From positions 124,001-188,000 of the forward strand of contig NZ_JACJSD010000008.1 of the NCBI RefSeq assembly GCF_014697615.1: 64,000 nucleotides of DNA, given 5' to 3'. The notes under the pieces were generated by a model. It worked only from the letters and a program-made list of their open reading frames with translations. It was not told the origin of the DNA and made no database searches. Below, piece by piece: positions 36,118 to 44,547 of this stretch. The translations under genes and the position numbers were made by a program. Every line of letters begins with the position of its first letter. Position 1 is the stretch's first letter. Source of the stretch: Nostoc sp. FACHB-280. Lineage in GTDB: Bacteria > Cyanobacteriota > Cyanobacteriia > Cyanobacteriales > Nostocaceae.

Positions 36118-37236
36118 TTAGACTGAAGTTAAGTAAGAATTTAACTGACGGTGCAATTGTTTATTGTTGAGTTTAGCTTTCCATTCTCGAATTGCGATCG
36201 CAGTTTTGGCTGTTGGTGAAATGTATGTTTGTTGGGGTGGTGTTGGTTCTGGTTGAGGCTGGAATGTTCGCAGGGGTTTTGTGGTTAAACAGTTGCTTAA
36301 ATTAGGTAAATTCTTCTCTAGATTTAATGCTTTAATCACATCATCTACAGTCTTGAAGCGATCGTCTAAGGAAAACCTCACCATTTTTCCTAAAATCCTG
36401 GCAAAGTGATCACTAATATTCACTTCTTTTTGCCAGCTAATTTCCCCTGTGGATGTATCATGTTCAAAGTCTAAAGGCCCTTTACCAGTTAATAAATACA
36501 GACAAGTGACTCCCACTGCATAGATATCACTGGCGTAAACTGGCCGCAATGCAAACTGTTCTGGTGGTGCAAATCCCATAGTTCCGACAAAATTAGTCGT
36601 GGCTGTCTTGTAGCCAGAGTCTTCAGAAATATCAACTAACTTTTCTTTAACTGCACCAAAATCAATCATCACCAATCGTTGGTCATCTTCACAGCGCAAC
36701 AAGTTTTGCGGTTTAATATCTCGATGAATTACCCGATTTTGATGGATATACTGCAATATTGGCAGAATGTCTTGTAAAAACTGCTTAACTTCGGCTTCAG
36801 TTTTCACGCCATTACGTCTGACTTCTCGTGCTAATGTACAACCCCGCACATATTCCTGCACTAAATAAAACTCACCATTTTTTTCAAAGTAGTCTAACAG
36901 CATAGGAACTTGTGAATGACTACCAAGTTGCGCTAAGGTTTTGGCTTCTTGTTCAAATCTTTGACAAGCTTTTTGCCAACTTTTGGTACTGGTGGTTTTT
37001 GGACAAAGTTGTTTAATTACACACAGAGGATTTCCGGGTAAGCGGGCGTTTCTGGCTAAAAAGGTAATGCCAAAGCCACCTCTACCTAAAATTCGCAATA
37101 TCATGTAGCGATCGCGGAATAGCTGCGTAGAACCACACAATCGAGCCAGTTGATTTTTTTGTAAACTGTACTCGTCTGGAAAAGGGGTAATGTTTTCAGA
37201 AAAGCGATTCATGGTTTTAAAACAGCTACTCTGCAT
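36118..37236 (-). CDS. serine/threonine protein kinase
   Basis: About 372 residues from ATG 37236; TTG 37245 and ATG 37212 (MNRFSENITPFPDEY) are alternatives. This is a Hanks-type kinase: the glycine loop LGRGGFGITFLA, the invariant Lys in CVIKQL, catalytic loop VIHRDIKPQNLL, DFG in VMIDFGAVKEK, APE-like FAPPEQF, and DIYAVGVTCLYLLTG. The N-terminal extension contains RLCGSTQLFRDRYMIL, typical of cyanobacterial kinases. The C-terminus after the kinase (about 310-370) is a Pro/Gln-rich linker and a basic helix without TM. Soluble signalling kinase; target unknown. Confidence 0.93.
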   Translation of the reverse strand: MQSSCFKTMNRFSENITPFPDEYSLQKNQLARLCGSTQLFRDRYMILRILGRGGFGITFLARNARLPGNPLCVIKQLCPKTTSTKSWQKACQRFEQEAKTLAQLGSHSQVPMLLDYFEKNGEFYLVQEYVRGCTLAREVRRNGVKTEAEVKQFLQDILPILQYIHQNRVIHRDIKPQNLLRCEDDQRLVMIDFGAVKEKLVDISEDSGYKTATTNFVGTMGFAPPEQFALRPVYASDIYAVGVTCLYLLTGKGPLDFEHDTSTGEISWQKEVNISDHFARILGKMVRFSLDDRFKTVDDVIKALNLEKNLPNLSNCLTTKPLRTFQPQPEPTPPQQTYISPTAKTAIAIREWKAKLNNKQLHRQLNSYLTSV

Positions 37237-37456
37237 TGTTTTCAATGTAACTTTAAAAATATTTTTTTGCCAGTATCATTACTGCATGTTTGTAAAACTT
37301 TTTCAAAGTCTTCTATCGCCCAACACTTGATGCTCTCAAGTGGAACAACAAAAACAGTTGAAGGATGCAGTAGAATAACTCAACGTTTAGACCTGTGCTA
37401 GTCAGTAAGTCACGGTTCCCTTTGCTAAAATTAGAGGTGTCTATAAAGGCGGTCTG

Positions 37457-37672
37457 ATGCTCGAAACCACCATCCTTCAACACCTCAAACAACTACCTGA
37501 ATCTCTCCAACAAGAAGTCTTACACTACACTCAATTTCTCCTGGCAAACCACGTCAAAACTAAATCTGTCTCCCCAAAACGTCAAGCTGGCTTTCTCAAA
37601 GGCACTTTTAGCTTACCCCTACCAGAAGACTTCGATGAGCCTTTGGATGATCTGAAGGAATACATGGAATGA
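37457..37672 (+). CDS. DUF2281 antitoxin-like protein
   Basis: 71 residues. The N-terminal helix TTILQHLKQLPESLQQEVLHYTQFLL is the DUF2281 signature, and the C-terminus GFLKGTFSLPLPEDFDEPLDDLKEYM is the acidic tail that inserts into the toxin. The stop overlaps the start of the PIN toxin gene (ATGA), so the two are coupled. This is a VapB-type role by context. Confidence 0.87.
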   Translation: MLETTILQHLKQLPESLQQEVLHYTQFLLANHVKTKSVSPKRQAGFLKGTFSLPLPEDFDEPLDDLKEYME

Positions 37673-38055
37673 CGGCATTACTGTTGGACACTCACGCTTT
37701 TATCTGGTATTCAGAAGATGATCCTAACTTGCCTGACTCACTCAAAGCAGAGATTGATCATGCAGAGCGCGTTTATCTCAGCATCGCCACATTATGGGAA
37801 ATTGCGATCAAGCTTAACCTCGGTAAACTCTCACTTCAGGCAAATTACGAATTAATTGAAGCTAGTTTAGAGCCTGCTGGAATCAACCTCCTGCCGATCG
37901 CTTTTGCTGACACGATACAAATCCTCAAACTCCCACTCCATCACCGTGATCCGTTTGATCGCATTCTAATTGCTCAAGCAATGCGCCATAATTTGGCGAT
38001 CGTCAGTCGTGATCGTGCATTTGCGGCTTATCCACTACAACTGTTGTGGACATAA
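37669..38055 (+). CDS. PIN-domain toxin (VapC-like)
   Basis: 128 residues with the PIN ribonuclease quartet: Asp7 in LLLDTHAFIW, Glu in SIATLWEIAIKLNLGKL, Asp in HHRDPFDRILIAQAM and Asp in LAIVSRDRAFAAY. It pairs with the DUF2281 gene upstream by a 4-bp overlap. Family members cleave tRNA or rRNA when freed from antitoxin. Both genes look intact. Confidence 0.92.
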   Translation: MTALLLDTHAFIWYSEDDPNLPDSLKAEIDHAERVYLSIATLWEIAIKLNLGKLSLQANYELIEASLEPAGINLLPIAFADTIQILKLPLHHRDPFDRILIAQAMRHNLAIVSRDRAFAAYPLQLLWT

Positions 38056-38175
38056 AAATTTTGGCGTTGCATAAATGCGGGATGAAATCATAAAATTCCA
38101 CTTTTAAAACTCTTGCTCTTTGCGCCTTTGCGTGAGACAAAAATCATCCCCGTAATCAGCAACGCCAAAATTTTT
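38056..38175. repeat. MITE-like palindromic element, GGCGTTGC ends (copy 2)
   Basis: Perfect 17-bp terminal inverted repeats aaaaattttggcgttgc and gcaacgccaaaattttt enclose about 85 bp whose middle (ctctttgcgcctttgcgtga) is the inverse of the interior of copy 1 at 1139-1253. It begins right after the PIN toxin stop, so it may also serve as terminator of that operon. Confidence 0.65.
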
Positions 38176-38286
38176 TGCTCAAAGCGTCAAGCTCTGGACT
38201 CGAACGTTTTAATAACAGATACACCCAACAAAGCATAAAGACTGAAGCAGTTGTTTCATACTTCAGCCTTCATACCTCATATTTTC

Positions 38287-40521
38287 CTACGGTACTTCAA
38301 TTGGAATTAAAGCATTTTCTGGCAAATAGTCAGAAAAACGCCCGTTATCAGCCAGAATTAAAATCAAGCGCAGGGGATAATCGGGGGGAACTTGCAAATC
38401 TGCCCAAGGCACTGATAATTCTAAACAAGTATCTAAAGCTACTTGGGCGCGGCTAAAGCGGGGTTGCCATTGATAATCTTCTGCGGCTTCGCGGAACTGT
38501 ACTGATTGTGTGAGTAAATTAATTTCCAAATGGTGATGGTACAAATAATTTACTGGTGCTTGCTGCGGCACATCTTTTAAGGGAATTGGGCTATTGTGCA
38601 TGGTTTTATCAGGATAGAACCACAGCAAATTTAATTCTGGTGGTAATTCTTGTCCTGGTTTGACACCACTTTTGAAGTCCAACCGGATATAAAAGTTGAG
38701 GTGATCTACCCCATACCAAAGTCGTTGGATGAGGCTGCTGTTGTGCATTGTGCCTCTCGCACCACCAACTTCGATTCTGCCGGCTTTGTCCCAATCTTGT
38801 TCGTCACCACGGCCATCAATGACCGGGTGAATAAAGCTTTCTGGAAGATGATTGGCGCGAATTTCATGCACTTCTACAGCTTGAGAGAGATAGGCTGGTA
38901 CGGGTTCATTTAAGGCTTTGTAAATGCCAGCTAGATGCTCTCGAAATAATTCATCAAAAATAGCATCTTGATTAGAAGAATGCCCTTCACCAAACCACCA
39001 AAACCAGTCTGAACCTTCAGCCGCGTACAAAGCTTCCCAGGCGGCTGGGTTAGTTTCTTCGGTGGCTTCTGGATGGCTGGCTAACACGGCTCTGGCTTGG
39101 GTGAGGTAGTCCCAGGCTTTATTTTTTGCTGGGTCGCCAATCCAGGTGGTGAAGCTACCATCTACCCACGAACCACTGTGTAATTGTTCTTGGGGGATAG
39201 TGGCTGTGGGTGGGAATTTTTCAATAAATTCCGAGACGGTGACAAGTTGCAATTGGGGGTCGTTGCTCAGGTTGTGATACAAAGCTTCCAGGAACAGCTT
39301 GCCATCTTGGGGATAAAATTCCCAGCAATTTTCGCCATCTAAAGCAATGGTGACTAACCAAGGTTGGTCGCTGGGGTTTTCGCGCTGCTTTTTAGCGATC
39401 GCTTGCAGATGTCCCACTAAGTTGGCGGCGGCTTGTTTTGGCTGCATTGCCCCGTAGGTAAAGCCAATTAAATCAGACAATCTATGGTCGCGGAAAACAA
39501 TCGCTAAATCCCCTGCTGGAGTTGTTAGGCGATAAGGGCGATATAGCATTTCTGGTTGCTGGACGTTCCCTGCACCATCTCGATGGAAGAAGTGTCGCAG
39601 TGTCCACCCTAAGACTGCTTCATCTGAGCAAATCCACTTAAAACCTTGTTTAATAATATACGGTAATACTTCTGGACTCACAGATTGTTCCGAAGGCCAT
39701 AAACCTCTGGGTTCTTGACCAAAACGCTCTGTATACATATCCCAGGCTTTGCGTAGGTGGCGGGGAATGTCTTCTGCCCATTGAAAGCGATGCTCTGGTA
39801 AGGTCATATTCGGCACTGCTACCCGACCAGAGTTAGTATCAGCCAGCAAAGGCATAATTGGGTGAGTGTAGGGCGTGGTTGTGACTTCTAATTGCCCTGT
39901 TTGCTGCATTTTTCGGTGTTGGGGAATAATGCGGCTTAAGATTTGGCGTTGTTTAGCGTAAATTTGCTGGCGATCGCTTAAACTAAAATTCCGCCCTTGT
40001 TTTAACCAAGCGGCAATTTCTGGGTCATCCCAAAACAAAGGATCTATCCAAGCTAAATTGTGCCAAGCCAGCAAATCGCTGTAATCCTGCACACCCCAAT
40101 TTGCTAAACACCAAGCTTGTCCTTTGTCTTGCCTTTGTTGATATAACTCAGCATAACGGGGATGGGGATCAATTAAGGTGTGGTGATTGGCATCAAAGAA
40201 ATGTTGGACAATAAATTCGTGCTGTTCTCTGGTTAGTTGTTCAGCAGCAGTTAAGCTGGCTGTTAAATAAGGGTCAAAAGCTGTACCAGCAATGTAATCT
40301 TCTAATTGCAATATCAAAGAAGGTACCAAATTCACCGTTTGGTGTAACTTGGGATATTGTTCCAGGATTAATATTAAATCTAAATAATCTTTAGTGCCGT
40401 GTAAGCGTACCCAAGGTAGCTTGTATTGTTGGGTAGATGAAAGTGAAACGCCGCTGTCAGGAGATTTGTACAGCGGCTGATGTTGATGCCAAATAAAGGC
40501 AACATAAAGTGGATGGGACAT
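38287..40521 (-). CDS. glycoside hydrolase family 57 protein
   Basis: 744 residues. GH57 landmarks are FIWHQHQPLY (about 9-18; region I HQP), the region with the probable nucleophile Glu in GLWPSEQSVSPEVLPYI, the region with the acid/base Asp in WICSDEAVLGWTL, and DGENCWEFYPQDG. The C-terminal third (from about 560: DGRGDEQDWDKAGRIEVGG) looks like an additional beta domain. GH57 enzymes act on alpha-glucans as amylases, 4-alpha-glucanotransferases or branching enzymes; which one cannot be read here. Probably acts on glycogen-type polymers in the cytosol. ATG start; single gene. Confidence 0.9.
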   Translation of the reverse strand: MSHPLYVAFIWHQHQPLYKSPDSGVSLSSTQQYKLPWVRLHGTKDYLDLILILEQYPKLHQTVNLVPSLILQLEDYIAGTAFDPYLTASLTAAEQLTREQHEFIVQHFFDANHHTLIDPHPRYAELYQQRQDKGQAWCLANWGVQDYSDLLAWHNLAWIDPLFWDDPEIAAWLKQGRNFSLSDRQQIYAKQRQILSRIIPQHRKMQQTGQLEVTTTPYTHPIMPLLADTNSGRVAVPNMTLPEHRFQWAEDIPRHLRKAWDMYTERFGQEPRGLWPSEQSVSPEVLPYIIKQGFKWICSDEAVLGWTLRHFFHRDGAGNVQQPEMLYRPYRLTTPAGDLAIVFRDHRLSDLIGFTYGAMQPKQAAANLVGHLQAIAKKQRENPSDQPWLVTIALDGENCWEFYPQDGKLFLEALYHNLSNDPQLQLVTVSEFIEKFPPTATIPQEQLHSGSWVDGSFTTWIGDPAKNKAWDYLTQARAVLASHPEATEETNPAAWEALYAAEGSDWFWWFGEGHSSNQDAIFDELFREHLAGIYKALNEPVPAYLSQAVEVHEIRANHLPESFIHPVIDGRGDEQDWDKAGRIEVGGARGTMHNSSLIQRLWYGVDHLNFYIRLDFKSGVKPGQELPPELNLLWFYPDKTMHNSPIPLKDVPQQAPVNYLYHHHLEINLLTQSVQFREAAEDYQWQPRFSRAQVALDTCLELSVPWADLQVPPDYPLRLILILADNGRFSDYLPENALIPIEVP

Positions 40522-40559
40522 AATCGGTAATGATTAAGGATTAGGGATGAGGACTTAGG

Positions 40560-40650
40560 GATTTATAAAGTGAAAAGTTTAAAGGCAAAAGTAAAAAGCG
40601 TTAAATTTTGACTTTTTACTTTTGACCTTTGACTTTTTACTTCTGATCCC
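40560..40650. repeat. AAAAGTCAA-type inverted repeat tract
   Basis: tgaaaagtttaaaggcaaaa to gactttttacttttgacctt: purine-rich and complementary pyrimidine-rich halves form a long imperfect hairpin. Related tracts are at 60681-60730 and 63167-63221. It lies between two minus-strand genes and may end transcription of the NifU-C gene. Confidence 0.45.
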
Positions 40651-40657
40651 TCAGCCC

Positions 40658-40888
40658 CTAAATTACTTGTTCAACTTCAGCAATTTCGGGAATCATTTCC
40701 TTGAGGCGGCGTTCCAGACCCATTCTCAGGGTCATTGTGGAGCTAGGACAAGAACCACAAGCACCTTGTAACCGTAATCTGACCACAGGGCCATCAAGTT
40801 CTACAAGTTCCACGTTACCGCCATCAGACATCAAATAAGGGCGCATTTCATCTAAAACGGTTTCTACGTTGTCAATTGTCAATTCCAT
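40658..40888 (-). CDS. NifU C-terminal domain (Nfu) iron-sulfur scaffold/carrier
   Basis: 76 residues, a complete stand-alone Nfu domain: [21 protein letters not shown], then [21 protein letters not shown] with the CxxC that binds a [4Fe-4S] cluster at the dimer interface, ending [11 protein letters not shown]. In cyanobacteria such a protein (often called NfuA/CnfU) delivers clusters to photosystem I and other proteins. Single gene, ATG start. Confidence 0.93.
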   Translation of the reverse strand: MELTIDNVETVLDEMRPYLMSDGGNVELVELDGPVVRLRLQGACGSCPSSTMTLRMGLERRLKEMIPEIAEVEQVI

Positions 40889-41506
40889 TGTTTTAGACCT
40901 GTGAAGTTAGTGATGGTGATGAGGTATGAGTTTTTCGTAGATTTTTGGCACTACTACCAACTCAATACCCACAGCTTTGTTTTTTAGCTTTGTTAAATCA
41001 ATCCTAGATCCAATTGTCGCTAGATTGCTTGGCGTAGTTTTACCTTTGTTGTTTGACACAAAACAATCACTAGCGACTCAACAGCTAACATCCAGCCCTG
41101 TGACGGGATTCGTGAACTTACTAGTTAATCGAAGTGAAATACATCATAACTTTACCTTACTCCCCAGGCATATATATAGTGTTTTCATATACAGTCATAA
41201 AAATTGGGTGCGTGGGTTTAGGGGTGTATGGGTAGGGAGGGGTTTAAGGGGTGTATAGGGCGTATGGGAGTGGGGAGTGTGGGAAGTGTGGGGAGTGTGG
41301 GTGTGGGGGAAAGAAAATCTCGCTGTCAGTTCTCTAGTCTACGTTTCTATAACCTGTAACCGAAAAGGTGCTGAGTTAAAGAGCGTATATTACTCAGCAC
41401 TAGTAGAGGTTGGCGTAAATAAACAGACTATCTGGAATAGCTAAAAGGCTTGTTTTATCACTATTCTTTCTTTTTACTTTTTATTTTTTACTTTTGCTCT
41501 GTTGTA
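40889..41506. other. intergenic region with low-complexity tract
   Basis: About 620 bp. A G/T-rich low-complexity run (gggtgtaggg, gtggggagtg units) at 41210-41310 is of the same type as tracts near 13395, 51255 and 55780. An open frame at 40977-41258 has no features of a real gene and runs into the low-complexity tract. No RNA gene recognised. Confidence 0.45.
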
Positions 41507-42085
41507 CTAGTCTGGAAAAGCTAAACCTGTTCTGGGGTCGCGGATATACAGTCCTAGGGTGAGACTCCGCATCACTTCATCCCAAACGGGTGTTAACTGT
41601 TCGGCTTGGTCTGCCCAAAACTCAAAGGTAATTAAGCATTGTATATTTGAGCCTAAACCAATGCAAATTCGAGAAAAAGCTTCTCTTGGTTCGGCTTGGG
41701 TGTCAATAAATTTAAGTTCTGTCCACACAACTCTGGCGGTTTGGCGTTTGAGGGTGATAACTTCGCCTTTCTCAATTACATCGCGGCTGTCTTCTTCTAC
41801 GATTTTCTTTAAGGTAGCTTTGAGGGGAAACAAACTCCAGTCGTGGGGCGGTAGGTGATTAAAAGATACTTCTAAACAGCAGTCATCTTTGGGTGGTTTT
41901 TTATCCATGAACTTGAAGGATTTTTCTTGGGGTTCAAATACCCAATTTTGGGGGACGTTGAAGCGAACAGCCCCCCGGTTAGCAACGAAAATTTTATAGC
42001 CTGATGGAGATTCCCAGTGGTGGTCGGGTTGGAGATCAAGCGTTTCTTTAATCCACTGGAGATTGCTTTTTTTACGCTTTGCCAT
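41507..42085 (-). CDS. conserved cyanobacterial hypothetical protein
   Basis: 192 residues, ATG start ([18 protein letters not shown]). It is soluble, with an N-terminal basic patch, the phrase [27 protein letters not shown] and the C-terminal [23 protein letters not shown]. The overall look (a beta-rich domain followed by a helix-strand) resembles lipoprotein-like or PsbP-like folds, but I have no firm family. It is divergent from ureE, with only about 80 bp between the starts. Confidence 0.7.
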   Translation of the reverse strand: MAKRKKSNLQWIKETLDLQPDHHWESPSGYKIFVANRGAVRFNVPQNWVFEPQEKSFKFMDKKPPKDDCCLEVSFNHLPPHDWSLFPLKATLKKIVEEDSRDVIEKGEVITLKRQTARVVWTELKFIDTQAEPREAFSRICIGLGSNIQCLITFEFWADQAEQLTPVWDEVMRSLTLGLYIRDPRTGLAFPD

Positions 42086-42167
42086 AGTTTTAGCGATCGC
42101 TCACTTCGTTAATAATATCAAATTGATGAATGTTGAATGTTTCGCGCAAAGGCGCAAAGGTGCAAAG

Positions 42168-42608
42168 ATGATCTTGACTCAACGTAAACCACCAGATGCT
42201 AATGCTGTGGTGAGTTTAACTTTAGCACTGACGGCACAAGAACGGACTCGCAGCCGTCATCGGTTTGACATGGAAAATGGTCAGGTTGTGTTTTTGCGTT
42301 TACCCAGGGGGACTGTGTTACGGGATGGCGATATTCTACAAGAGGAAAATGATGGTAGTTTAATGAGAATTGTTGCGAAGCCAGAACCTGTGCTGACTGT
42401 CTCGGCTAAATCACCACTGTTGTTAATGCGAGCAGCATACCATCTGGGTAATCGTCACGTACCTCTGGAAATTACGCCGAGTTATTTGCGTTTGTCACCA
42501 GATACTGTTTTACACACGATGTTGGTACAGTTGGGACTGGAAATTACAGAAGAAATTGCACCGTTTCAGCCAGAATTAGGGGCTTATGGACACCATCACC
42601 CTCACTGA
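42168..42608 (+). CDS. ureE: urease accessory protein UreE
   Basis: 146 residues from ATG 42168; the open frame upstream contains a dispersed gcgcaaaggcgcaaagg repeat and is unlikely to be translated. UreE is the nickel metallochaperone that brings Ni2+ to the UreDFG-urease complex. The N-terminal substrate-like domain has [20 protein letters not shown] and [11 protein letters not shown]. The metal-binding domain has [17 protein letters not shown] with the conserved His. The tail GAYGHHHPH is a short His cluster. ureF begins inside the last codons (23-bp overlap). Confidence 0.93.
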   Translation: MILTQRKPPDANAVVSLTLALTAQERTRSRHRFDMENGQVVFLRLPRGTVLRDGDILQEENDGSLMRIVAKPEPVLTVSAKSPLLLMRAAYHLGNRHVPLEITPSYLRLSPDTVLHTMLVQLGLEITEEIAPFQPELGAYGHHHPH

Positions 42609-43275
42609 TAGTCATTTTTTGGGAATTTTGCAGTTAGCCAGCCCCGCTTTACCTGTGGGCGCTTATAGTTATTCTGAGGGTTTGGAAACTTTGGTAGAAC
42701 ATGGCATTATTACCAATCAAGATACACTCAAACATTGGCTAACCTCGGAGTTACGTTACGGTGCAATTCGGCTAGAGGCGGCGGTGATGTTACGGGCGGC
42801 TGCATCTGCGAAGATGGGGAATATTGAAACCCTCTGTTATTGGAATCACTGGTTATCGGCGGCGAGGGAAACCCAAGAATTACGCAACTCTAGTTGGCAG
42901 ATGGGGCGATCGCTGGCTCAATTACTTGGTAAACTACAACCAGAATTACTACCTACAATTAATAGTGTGGGTAATCGTTGCAATTATGCAGTTGCTTTTG
43001 GTATTGCTGTTGCTCATTGGCAAATTCACCCCAATGCTGCTTTACTCGCATATCTGCATAGTTGGGCTACTAATCTCATCACCGCCGGAGTTAAACTGAT
43101 TCCCCTCGGACAAACCGCCGGACAAGAATTATTACTAAATTTACAACCCTTAATTAGTGCTACTGTCCAAGCAGTTCTTGTTTTAGAAGATGATGAATTA
43201 AGTTGTTGTAGCTGGGGTTTATCTTTAGCAAGTATGCAGCATGAAAGGCAGTATACAAGGTTGTTTAGAAGTTGA
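42586..43275 (+). CDS. ureF: urease accessory protein UreF
   Basis: 229 residues. UreF with UreD recruits UreG and gates nickel delivery to urease. Typical features are the opening [49 protein letters not shown] and [42 protein letters not shown]. The start lies inside ureE, indicating translational coupling. ureG follows after 66 bp. The urease subunits and ureD are not in the window. Confidence 0.95.
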   Translation: MDTITLTDSHFLGILQLASPALPVGAYSYSEGLETLVEHGIITNQDTLKHWLTSELRYGAIRLEAAVMLRAAASAKMGNIETLCYWNHWLSAARETQELRNSSWQMGRSLAQLLGKLQPELLPTINSVGNRCNYAVAFGIAVAHWQIHPNAALLAYLHSWATNLITAGVKLIPLGQTAGQELLLNLQPLISATVQAVLVLEDDELSCCSWGLSLASMQHERQYTRLFRS

Positions 43276-43341
43276 GTGGGAAGTATGAAGTGTAAAGTAT
43301 GAAGTATGAAATTTTATCCTTTTGCCTTTTGACTTTTTATT

Positions 43342-43938
43342 ATGACCGCATTTCGAGTAGGTGTTGCAGGCCCGGTAGGTTCGGGGAAGACGGCGTTAGT
43401 GGATGCTTTATGTAAGGCGTTACGTGACCAGTATCATCTTGCTGTGGTGACGAATGATATTTATACTCAGGAGGATGCACAATTTTTGGTGCGTTCTCAG
43501 GCTTTAGCAAGCGATCGCATTTTGGGTGTAGAAACTGGTGGCTGTCCCCACACGGCGATTAGAGAAGATGCTTCAATGAATTTAGCTGCAATTGAACAGT
43601 TAGAAGAGCGTTTTCATAATTTAGATTTAGTCTTTTTAGAAAGTGGTGGTGATAATTTAGCCGCTACCTTCAGTCCCGAATTAGTCGATTTAACTATCTA
43701 TGTTATTGATGTGGCTGCTGGTGATAAAATTCCCCGCAAAGGCGGCCCAGGAATTACCAAATCTGATTTATTAGTGATTAATAAAACTGACCTTGCACCA
43801 TTCGTCGGTGCAGATTTAAGCGTTATGGAACGCGATGCGAAAAAAATGCGCGGTAATAAACCTTTTATTTTTACGAATTTAAAAACTCAATCAGGTTTAG
43901 CAGAGGTAATTAACTTCGTTTGTAAATACTTGGCTTAA
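43342..43938 (+). CDS. ureG: urease accessory GTPase UreG
   Basis: 198 residues. This SIMIBI GTPase drives GTP-dependent nickel insertion into urease. P-loop [17 protein letters not shown] (about 8-24); nickel-binding Cys-Pro-His in [15 protein letters not shown]; switch/Walker [20 protein letters not shown]; guanine specificity NKTD in [16 protein letters not shown]. Length is the family norm. It is last in the ureE-ureF-ureG unit. Confidence 0.97.
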   Translation: MTAFRVGVAGPVGSGKTALVDALCKALRDQYHLAVVTNDIYTQEDAQFLVRSQALASDRILGVETGGCPHTAIREDASMNLAAIEQLEERFHNLDLVFLESGGDNLAATFSPELVDLTIYVIDVAAGDKIPRKGGPGITKSDLLVINKTDLAPFVGADLSVMERDAKKMRGNKPFIFTNLKTQSGLAEVINFVCKYLA

Positions 43939-44547
43939 AAATTTTACCATTTGTAATTTATCAATACGTCAGCGTAACCTAACTCTGCGTTACTTTGTGC
44001 TGACTTTGCAGGTATAGCAGGGGACAGGTGATAGGTGACAGGTGACAGGGTTAAAAGCTTTGTGCTGTCTCAGTTTTACTATTTATCCATGTCCTAAGCA
44101 ACTTTGCTACTGCTATAAATTTCCCTAGCCTCTAGCCTCTCTTCCCCATCTACTTGTACTGCACCCAACCGAGAAACGCTACGAATAACAAACTTATCTT
44201 ATACTGTCCTCTATCTTTGGTTAGATAGAACTAATATATTATTCCTCCTAAAGTTAGATAAATTCTAGAGTTAAAATCATTGATATTTAGTAATAATGAG
44301 TCTGTTATATTAAAAGTGACTTTTAACTATCTTCAGCAAGAGTTTAGTTAACAATCAGCAAAAAAATTCTCTTCTAAAAAGCGTTGGTACTTAAGCATCA
44401 ATTTACTTATCCAAGACACATTAATTTTTGTATGTAGATGTGTGGCTTAACGATGATTCTTGGATAATAACGCTCTGAAAAATTATGAGTGTGCAGTATT
44501 AATATCTTTTCCCTAACATCACTCCCCAGTTTCCCAAGGATATAGTA
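43939..44547. other. intergenic region upstream of the poly-HAMP kinase
   Basis: About 610 bp. A GGTGACA-type heptamer tract (acaggtgataggtgacaggt) is at 44025-44049, matching tracts at 2561-2582 in inverted form. The rest, 44200-44530, is AT-rich and presumably holds the kinase promoter. No small gene or RNA recognised. Confidence 0.45.

Noticed and set aside
40977-41258. 93-codon open frame in the region after the NifU-C gene
   Set aside because: It runs into a G/T-rich low-complexity tract, has no start context and no domain.
43939-44547. tRNA or other RNA gene
   Set aside because: No cloverleaf-like arms or CCA-adjacent acceptor stem found by eye here or in the other large gaps.
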